From: UBA5216 sp963924885
GTDB lineage: Bacteria > Pseudomonadota > Gammaproteobacteria > Burkholderiales > SG8-41
Assembly: GCA_963924885.1 (NCBI GenBank)
Contig: CAWUUY010000317.1
Span: forward strand, 1-5,709
Direction: 5' to 3'
DNA length: 5,709 nucleotides
In this document: positions 1-4,365 of the stretch, piece by piece
How positions within the stretch are numbered: position 1 is the first letter of the stretch
Layout of the letters: the number at the start of each line of letters is the position of its first letter
Position numbers and translations under genes: made by a program
Notes under the pieces: generated by a model
Databases searched by the model: none
What the model saw: only the letters and a program-made list of their open reading frames with translations
What the model was told of the DNA's origin: nothing

Positions 1-2
1 TG

Positions 3-230
3 GCGTTGTTCTCGACCGTGCTGCCGCTGTGGCTCATCGCCGAGGGGCTGAAACGCATCGGCGCGAATCAGGTGGCACTGTTGAGTTGCGTCGGGCCGCT
101 GTCCACCATGGTGTTCGGGCAACTCTTTTTGGGTGAACACATCACGCTGATCCAATTGACCGGCGCGGGGCTGGTGCTGGCGGGCGTGCTGATTATCAGT
201 CTGAAACCACAAGCGGCGAAAAATACGTAA
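3..230 (+). CDS. EamA/DMT-family transporter, C-terminal fragment (5' end outside window)
   Basis: The reading frame is open from the first complete codon (position 3) to a TAA at 228-230, giving 75 codons of the end of a longer gene. The residues are strongly hydrophobic and form about two and a half membrane helices. The order is a helix end (LPLWLIAEGL), a short polar link (KRIGANQ), a helix with the pattern ALLSCVGPLSTMVFGQLFLGE, and a last helix (GAGLVLAGVLIISL) followed by a short basic tail. This link-helix-GE-helix arrangement is characteristic of the second EamA repeat of drug/metabolite transporter (DMT) superfamily proteins, which export or import small metabolites across the inner membrane. 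The substrate cannot be told from this fragment. The gene runs in the same direction as the next one, with a 71-nt gap. The TTG at 6 is not the real start; the true one lies upstream of the window. Confidence 0.85.
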   Translation, partial: ALFSTVLPLWLIAEGLKRIGANQVALLSCVGPLSTMVFGQLFLGEHITLIQLTGAGLVLAGVLIISLKPQAAKNT

Positions 231-288
231 CATAGCCTCCTTGTTACCTTGGCATCAGTGCGAACATCCGGTCATCCCGATAACCCAT

Positions 289-292
289 GGAG
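289..292 (+). promoter_or_regulatory. Ribosome binding site deciding the lipoprotein start
   Basis: GGAG at 289-292 sits 9 nt before the ATG at 302. The upstream in-frame ATG at 287 overlaps this motif and has no purine-rich stretch in front of it (GATAACCC). This favours translation from 302 rather than 287. Confidence 0.6.
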
Positions 293-301
293 AAAAACAC
301 C

Positions 302-1324
302 ATGAGCAAACGATCAGCAACGTTTCTGTCGGCATGCGGCAAAACCCTGGCCCTGCTCGGATGCGTGGCGCTCACTGGCTGCCAGACCACCGCCAGCAGC
401 CCCGATCTCGACGCGGCTGACCCCACGCCGCCCAAGCGCATAGTGACGCAGGGACGCGCGCAAACCGTCATCGAGAACCTCAACCGCTGCCCGGAGAAAG
501 TAAAGAATCACCGCATCAGCGGCGGCGGGCAGATCACCGCCACCGACGGCACGGTGATAACGGTGCCCGCCGAAACCGCGTTTCAAAAGAAACTCGGCCT
601 CCTGAGCGTGGATATGTATAACGAATGCAATCAGGTGCTGCCCACATTAACGGCAGAAGTGTCCACCACTAACGTGCCGATTGTCGAAGTCGATCCGGGC
701 GGCGAGGTGATTACCGGTTACAGCGTAGCGGACAGTTATTTCGAGCTGTATGTGAACGGCAAGCTGGTGACCGTGGACAACACGCCCTTCACGCCGTTTA
801 ACTCAGTGATCGTGAAGTTCCGCGCCAAGCGGCCCATCACCTACGCCATCCGCGGCGTGGATTGGGATGAAAACCTCGGCCTCGGCACCGAGTTGAACGG
901 CAAAGACCCGTGGCATCCCGGCGACGGCGGCGTGATCGCGAAGTTCAGCGACAGCACCGTCACCGACAGCTCATGGAAGGCGCAATCGTTTTATATCGGG
1001 CCGCTCAACAGCCCCGATGAAGTGGTCGAGCGCGGCCACCTGCACGACACCACGCCGCTCGGGCGCGTACACCCGGTCGCGAAAAAACCACCTTGCCAGG
1101 ACAAATGCTACGCGGTGCATTACCCCGTGCCCGCCAATTGGCAATCTCCGCGCATTAACGACAAGCACTGGCCGCGCGCGTATGAATACACCGACACCGA
1201 TATCGGCGTGACCAGTCTGCCCGCCTACACGCGTTATCCTGAGTTGTTCGAAGGCGCGCGCTGGATCTGGACAGTGAATCTGGTGTTCGACAATCACGTG
1301 ATACGGCGCAAGACGGTGCCGTGA
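302..1324 (+). CDS. Predicted secreted lipoprotein of unknown function with a beta-sandwich-like C-terminal region
   Basis: The start at 302 gives 340 residues; an in-frame ATG at 287 would add five residues but has no ribosome binding site. The N-terminus is a lipoprotein signal: basic n-region (MSKR), hydrophobic stretch, then LTGC with Cys27 as the likely lipidated residue. A second lipobox-like LLGC (Cys21) lies just before it. The residue after Cys27 is Gln, not Asp, which points to the outer membrane. Mature-region features are ELYVNGKLV (about 148-156), an RPITYAIRGVDW segment (about 177-188), GDGGVIAKF (about 207-215), a CxxxC pair (265, 269), and a closing ARWIWTVNLVFDN (about 319-331). 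The last motif resembles the W-I-W...DN-x-V ending of galactose-binding-like beta-sandwich domains in uncharacterised secreted proteins, some carrying YHYH domains; this is from memory, not a search. No enzymatic motif is seen. Gaps on both sides suggest a gene separate from the downstream operon. Confidence 0.8.
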   Translation: MSKRSATFLSACGKTLALLGCVALTGCQTTASSPDLDAADPTPPKRIVTQGRAQTVIENLNRCPEKVKNHRISGGGQITATDGTVITVPAETAFQKKLGLLSVDMYNECNQVLPTLTAEVSTTNVPIVEVDPGGEVITGYSVADSYFELYVNGKLVTVDNTPFTPFNSVIVKFRAKRPITYAIRGVDWDENLGLGTELNGKDPWHPGDGGVIAKFSDSTVTDSSWKAQSFYIGPLNSPDEVVERGHLHDTTPLGRVHPVAKKPPCQDKCYAVHYPVPANWQSPRINDKHWPRAYEYTDTDIGVTSLPAYTRYPELFEGARWIWTVNLVFDNHVIRRKTVP

Positions 1325-1330
1325 TTCACG

Positions 1331-1365
1331 AAGTATTATAAATGTATGTTTTTATTGACTATTTT
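1331..1365 (+). promoter_or_regulatory. AT-rich gap, candidate promoter region for the downstream operon
   Basis: The 67-nt gap between the lipoprotein stop and the racemase-like gene is markedly AT-rich compared with its surroundings. It contains TATTAT (1334-1339, one mismatch to the -10 consensus) and TTGACT (1355-1360, one mismatch to the -35 consensus). The two boxes are not in the right order or spacing to form one sigma-70 promoter, and neither has a convincing partner at 16-18 nt. The location suits a promoter, but the exact elements cannot be assigned. Confidence 0.3.
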
Positions 1366-1391
1366 GTAACCCTTTTCGCACGGAATCTAGC

Positions 1392-2198
1392 ATGAAACTC
1401 TGGTATCAATCGCTCGCGCGCCAAACCGAAACAACCCCCTACGGCAAGCTGCTGCGCGCCACCATCGCCGACGCCGCCGACCCCGGCACCACGGTCGATA
1501 TGCGCGGCGTCGCGCAATCGGCGGGCATCGGCGTGCATTACAAGCTGCTGGAACACCACGACATGCGCGAAGTGATTTACAACGCCATGCAGGCCGAGCG
1601 CGAGGGTTACGACGCGTTTCTCGTCGGCAACATCAGCGACGCAGGTCTGCGCGAGGCGCGCGAGTGCGTGAACATACCCGTGCTGGGCCTGTGCGAGACC
1701 AGCCTCCATGTGGCGTGCATGATGGGTGCGTCGTTTGGTCTGGTCACCATCAGCCCCAAGTGGGACGCGCGCGTGCGCGAGAACGTGGCGCGTTACCGGC
1801 TGGAGGATCGTTGCGCCGGACTGGAGCCGATCGAGACCTCGCCGATTGAATTGAAGCGCGCGATGGTCGATCTGCCGTTTCGGCAAGGCATCATCGATCA
1901 GTTTAACGCCGCCGCGAAAAAGCTGCTCGACAAAGGCGCGGAAGTCATCATCCCCGCGGGCGGCGACATCATCGTGTTTCTCGCGGAATCGCACACCTAT
2001 GAAATCGAGCGCGCGCCCATCGTCAACGGCATCGTGGAACTGGTGAAAATGGGCGAGATGGCAGTGAAGTTGAAGCGCATTACCGGACGCTTCACCAGCA
2101 AGCGGCTGACCTATGCGCCGCCCACCGGCGATTATCTCGAACGCACGCGGGCGTTTTATGGCGCAGAGGTTTATCCCGACGCAAAGCCGGGGAAATAA
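1392..2198 (+). CDS. Asp/Glu racemase-superfamily protein lacking both canonical catalytic cysteines
   Basis: A 268-residue cytoplasmic protein with no signal peptide and the usual length for the Asp/Glu/hydantoin racemase superfamily. The start is MKLWYQSLAR, the common opening of this group; GGAA lies 6 nt before the ATG. Recognisable landmarks are YDAFLVGNISDAGLREAR (73-90), IPVLGLCETSLHVACMMG (95-112), FGLVTISPKW (115-124), AEVIIPAGGDII (183-194) and a PIVNGIVELVKMGEMAVKL segment (209-227). In classical members the first half supplies a Cys in a G-C-x-x-D-x-G motif and the second half a Cys in G-C-x-G-M. Here these places hold Asn80 and Ala189/Gly190. Cys101 in GLCE and Cys109 are the remaining cysteines in the active-site half. 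It may be an isomerase, decarboxylase or hydrolase-like relative rather than a two-base racemase. It is followed after 3 nt by a Bug binding protein, so the two are probably co-translated. Confidence 0.85.
   Translation: MKLWYQSLARQTETTPYGKLLRATIADAADPGTTVDMRGVAQSAGIGVHYKLLEHHDMREVIYNAMQAEREGYDAFLVGNISDAGLREARECVNIPVLGLCETSLHVACMMGASFGLVTISPKWDARVRENVARYRLEDRCAGLEPIETSPIELKRAMVDLPFRQGIIDQFNAAAKKLLDKGAEVIIPAGGDIIVFLAESHTYEIERAPIVNGIVELVKMGEMAVKLKRITGRFTSKRLTYAPPTGDYLERTRAFYGAEVYPDAKPGK
2189..2194 (+). promoter_or_regulatory. Ribosome binding site of the first Bug gene, inside the upstream gene
   Basis: GGGGAA lies in the last codons of the racemase-like gene, 7 nt before the ATG at 2202. Its position overlapping the upstream gene's end, together with the 3-nt intergenic gap, suggests translational coupling of the two genes. 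Confidence 0.6.
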
Positions 2199-2201
2199 AC
2201 C

Positions 2202-3173
2202 ATGCGACTGATTCGTTTGACCTGCCTGGGCACGGTCGCGCTGCTTTCTACCAGCGCTTTCGCGCAACCCGCACCCAACTATCCCAACCGCCCCATCCGC
2301 ATGGTTGCCGGCATGCCCGCTGGCGGCGGTGCGGATGTGAATGCGCGCCGCCTTGCCGCTCAGTTGAATCGCATCCTCAAACAAAACATCGTGGTGGAAA
2401 ACATCGCGGGCGCCGCGGGCAACGCGGCGGCGGTCACGGTATCCGGCGGCAACCCCGACGGGCATACGGTATTTTTCTCGTCGCATCCGGTGTTCGCGGT
2501 GAACCCGGTGTTGTATGACAAGCTGCCGTTCAATCCGGCGGATTTTCAGCCGGTGGCGCAGGTGAGTCAGGCATCGCATGTGCTGCTCGCCACGCCATCG
2601 CTGCCCGCGACACGGATTTCCGATTTGATCGCGCTGGCCAAAACCAAGCCGCGCTCGATCAACTTCGGTTCCGGCGGACCGGGCACCTCGCTGCATCTCG
2701 CGGGCGAGTTACTCAACTACACGGCAAAAATTGAACTCACACACATCCCGTATCGGGGGGCTGCGCCGGCGGTGGTGGCGCTGATCAGCAACGAGATTCA
2801 GTTGCTGTTCGATAACTCGATGACCGCCATCGGCCATCTGCGCGGCGGACGCGTCAAGGCGCTGGGCATCGCGGCCAAGACGCGGCTGCCGGTGATCCCC
2901 GACGTGCCCACGCTGGACGAATCCGGCGCGCCGGGTTTCGAAGCCGGCATCTCGCACGGTATACTCGTGCTCACCGCCGTACCCAAGCCCGTGGTCGCCA
3001 CGCTGAACCGCGCCATCAACACCGCCATCAGCGACCCGGAGTACAAAGCCGCGATGGCCGATCTCGGCGGCACGCTGATCGGCGGCACCCCGGAGCAGTT
3101 TGCGAAATTTATCGCAGCAGAGCGTGTGAAGTATTCTGAGTTGATTAAGAATCAGGGCATCAAGGCGAACTGA
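2202..3173 (+). CDS. TctC/Bug-family periplasmic solute-binding protein (first copy)
   Basis: A 323-residue protein of normal Bug/TctC length. Its Sec signal peptide (basic MRLIR, hydrophobic core, AFA cleavage site) predicts cleavage after Ala21. Family landmarks are YPNRPIRMVAGMPAGGGADV (27-46), the PDGHTVFF strand (85-92), the ligand-pocket segment FGSGGPGTSLHLAGEL (155-170), IPYRGAAPA (182-190), GRVKALGI (216-223) and IPDVPTLDESG (232-242). Bug proteins bind small carboxylates or related ligands in the periplasm and, in complete systems, pass them to TctA/TctB; no such partner is in this window. This copy departs from the usual sequence in places. PGGSxD reads AGGGAD. The aromatic residue expected after the GFE motif, Trp247 in the downstream copy, is Ser251 here, and the usual APAG that follows reads VLTA. 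A ligand unlike that of the second copy is therefore plausible. The gene is tightly linked to the racemase-like gene. Confidence 0.93.
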   Translation: MRLIRLTCLGTVALLSTSAFAQPAPNYPNRPIRMVAGMPAGGGADVNARRLAAQLNRILKQNIVVENIAGAAGNAAAVTVSGGNPDGHTVFFSSHPVFAVNPVLYDKLPFNPADFQPVAQVSQASHVLLATPSLPATRISDLIALAKTKPRSINFGSGGPGTSLHLAGELLNYTAKIELTHIPYRGAAPAVVALISNEIQLLFDNSMTAIGHLRGGRVKALGIAAKTRLPVIPDVPTLDESGAPGFEAGISHGILVLTAVPKPVVATLNRAINTAISDPEYKAAMADLGGTLIGGTPEQFAKFIAAERVKYSELIKNQGIKAN

Positions 3174-3181
3174 TGAGTTCT

Positions 3182-3246
3182 AAGGATGAAGGATGAAAAC
3201 AACCCGACCACTGGCGTGCTGTTGACTGTTTTCATCCTTCATCCTT
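3182..3246 (+). repeat. Perfect 20-bp inverted repeat (hairpin) between the two Bug genes
   Basis: The left arm 3182-3201 and right arm 3227-3246 are exact reverse complements over 20 bp, with a 25-nt loop. Each arm is built from a heptamer repeated twice in tandem (AAGGATG at 3182-3188 and 3189-3195) followed by AAAACA. A partial further copy of the pyrimidine strand (CTTCATTCC) follows at 3251-3259. The stem starts 8 nt after the first Bug gene's stop and ends 27 nt before the second gene's ATG. No T-tract follows directly, so it is not a standard intrinsic terminator. It could stabilise the upstream mRNA, attenuate the downstream gene, or be a copy of a dispersed intergenic repeat. Confidence 0.9.
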
Positions 3247-3265
3247 CCGCCTTCATTCCTATAAC

Positions 3266-3271
3266 AGGAAG
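3266..3271 (+). promoter_or_regulatory. Ribosome binding site of the second Bug gene
   Basis: AGGAAG lies just before the ATG at 3274, with short spacing (4 nt if AGGA is counted as the core). An in-frame TAA at 3262-3264 excludes any earlier start, and the next Met (codon 16) would remove the signal peptide, so 3274 is the start. Confidence 0.65.
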
Positions 3272-3273
3272 CC

Positions 3274-4233
3274 ATGCATAACTATTTTTTATTATTGATT
3301 ATTTTTTCAGGCATCTGCATGGCGCAGCCGGTGCTGACTTATCCGCTGCGACCGATCCGCGTGATCATTCCCTACCCGCCCGGCGGCAGCACCGATATCA
3401 TCGCGCGCACGCTCAACGCCAAATTGTCCGTGCATCTCGGTCAGCAACTGGTGATCGACAATCGCGCCGGTGGTGGCGGCAACGTCGGCCATGAAATCGC
3501 CGCGCGTGCCGCGCCCGACGGCTATACGCTGCTTGTCGCCATCAGCGCCATCGTCACCAACCCCGCCGTCAATCCGCGTAGCACTTACGATCCGGTGCGT
3601 GATTTCACGCCGCTGATGCTGATCGCGCGTTCGCCGTACCGGCTGGTGGTCTACCCCGGCGTTCCTGCCAACACCATGCAGGAATTCATTACGTTCGCAA
3701 AATCCAAACCGGGCGCACTCAACTATGGTTCCGCGGGCAGCGGCAGCGCGGTGCATCTCGCGGCAGAAATGCTGTTACGGCAAACCGGCGTGCGCATGAC
3801 GCACGTGCCGTACAAGGGCACTGGGCCGGCCATTGTCGATCTGGTGGCCGGGCAGATTCAGATGGTGCTCGGCGGCACGCTCTCGACCGCGCCGCAGGCC
3901 AAGGCCGGGCGCATTCGCGCGCTCGCGGTCACCAGCCTGAAGCGCCGCGCCGACGCGCCCGATCTACCCACGCTGAACGAGACTGTGGCACCGGGCTACG
4001 AAGCCGTCGAATGGTTTGCGGTGTTTGCGCCCGCGGGCTTGCCAAAGCCGCTGATCGACCGGCTGCACGCGGAGCTCGCCAAATCCGCCAACGATGCCGA
4101 AGTCAAAGACCGCCTGATCGCCAGCGGCATGGATTTTCTCGGCAGCACGCCGGCGGAACTCGCCGACACGCTCAAGCGCGATTACGCCAAGTGGGCCAAG
4201 CTCGTCAAGGAAACGGGGCTGAAAGCGGATTGA
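3274..4233 (+). CDS. TctC/Bug-family periplasmic solute-binding protein (second copy)
   Basis: A 319-residue protein closer to the Bug/TctC consensus than its upstream neighbour. The signal peptide is short (hydrophobic FLLLIIFSGI, probable cleavage after Ala17) and its n-region, MHNYF, has no Lys or Arg, which is unusual. Landmarks are YPLRPIRVIIPYPPGGSTD (23-41), the QLVIDNRAGGGGNVG strand-loop (58-72), PDGYTLL (81-87), the ligand segment YGSAGSGSAVHLAAEML (151-167), HVPYKGTGPAIVDLVAGQIQ (177-196), and GYEAVEWFAVFAPAGLPKP (241-259). The PGGSTD and YGSAGSGS loops are those that contact the ligand carboxylate in characterised Bug structures. The two Bug proteins align along their length but are clearly divergent, so this is not a recent tandem duplication. 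The gene is separated from the first copy by a strong hairpin, and the flavoprotein gene follows after 132 nt. The ligand is unknown, probably a small organic acid. Confidence 0.95.
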   Translation: MHNYFLLLIIFSGICMAQPVLTYPLRPIRVIIPYPPGGSTDIIARTLNAKLSVHLGQQLVIDNRAGGGGNVGHEIAARAAPDGYTLLVAISAIVTNPAVNPRSTYDPVRDFTPLMLIARSPYRLVVYPGVPANTMQEFITFAKSKPGALNYGSAGSGSAVHLAAEMLLRQTGVRMTHVPYKGTGPAIVDLVAGQIQMVLGGTLSTAPQAKAGRIRALAVTSLKRRADAPDLPTLNETVAPGYEAVEWFAVFAPAGLPKPLIDRLHAELAKSANDAEVKDRLIASGMDFLGSTPAELADTLKRDYAKWAKLVKETGLKAD

Positions 4234-4245
4234 CGTTTCACGGAT

Positions 4246-4272
4246 GGATGTTCGCGGACGGATGTTCGCGGA
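4246..4272 (+). repeat. 13-bp tandem direct repeat, 14-nt period
   Basis: GGATGTTCGCGGA occurs at 4246-4258 and again at 4260-4272, separated by one base. It begins 13 nt after the stop of the second Bug gene. Two copies on the same DNA face (about 1.3 helical turns apart) could be a regulator site or simply slippage. A further GGATG lies at 4242-4246. Confidence 0.85.
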
Positions 4273-4344
4273 TTGGGGCGTTCGCCATACGGGCTGTGGG
4301 TGGACATGCCGGAAAGCGCCGTGCTTCAATAGCCCATCACTTTT

Positions 4345-4360
4345 TTGATTGCTAAATCAA
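4345..4360 (+). other. Small inverted repeat directly before the flavoprotein start
   Basis: TTGATT (4345-4350) and AATCAA (4355-4360) are exact reverse complements around a GCTA loop, preceded by a run of six T. The dyad ends 5 nt before the ATG at 4366 and occupies the place where a ribosome binding site would be expected. It could be an operator half-site pair or a weak hairpin; at 6 bp it could also be chance. Confidence 0.4.
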
Positions 4361-4365
4361 CCCCC

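Noticed and set aside
227..247. GTAAC...GTTAC inverted repeat as a terminator for the EamA-type gene
   Set aside because: The stem is only 5 bp with an 11-nt loop and no following T-run, and it overlaps the stop codon.
287..301. The earlier ATG at 287 as the lipoprotein start
   Set aside because: It has no Shine-Dalgarno, while the GGAG that overlaps it is well placed for the ATG at 302. The signal peptide also reads normally from 302.
1355..1383. TTGACT at 1355-1360 as the -35 box of a sigma-70 promoter for the racemase-like gene
   Set aside because: The bases 16-18 nt downstream (around 1377-1384) are GC-rich and show no -10-like hexamer.
1359..2696. A 445-codon open frame on the - strand
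   Set aside because: It lies antisense to the racemase-like and first Bug genes, both with clear family motifs. Its translation is rich in Arg, His, Ala and Gly with no recognisable domain, as expected for a shadow frame in GC-rich DNA.
4291..4346. GGGCT...AGCCC pairing followed by six T as an intrinsic terminator
   Set aside because: The 5-bp stem encloses about 35 nt and is separated from the T-run by five bases, so it is too weak and poorly spaced to call.
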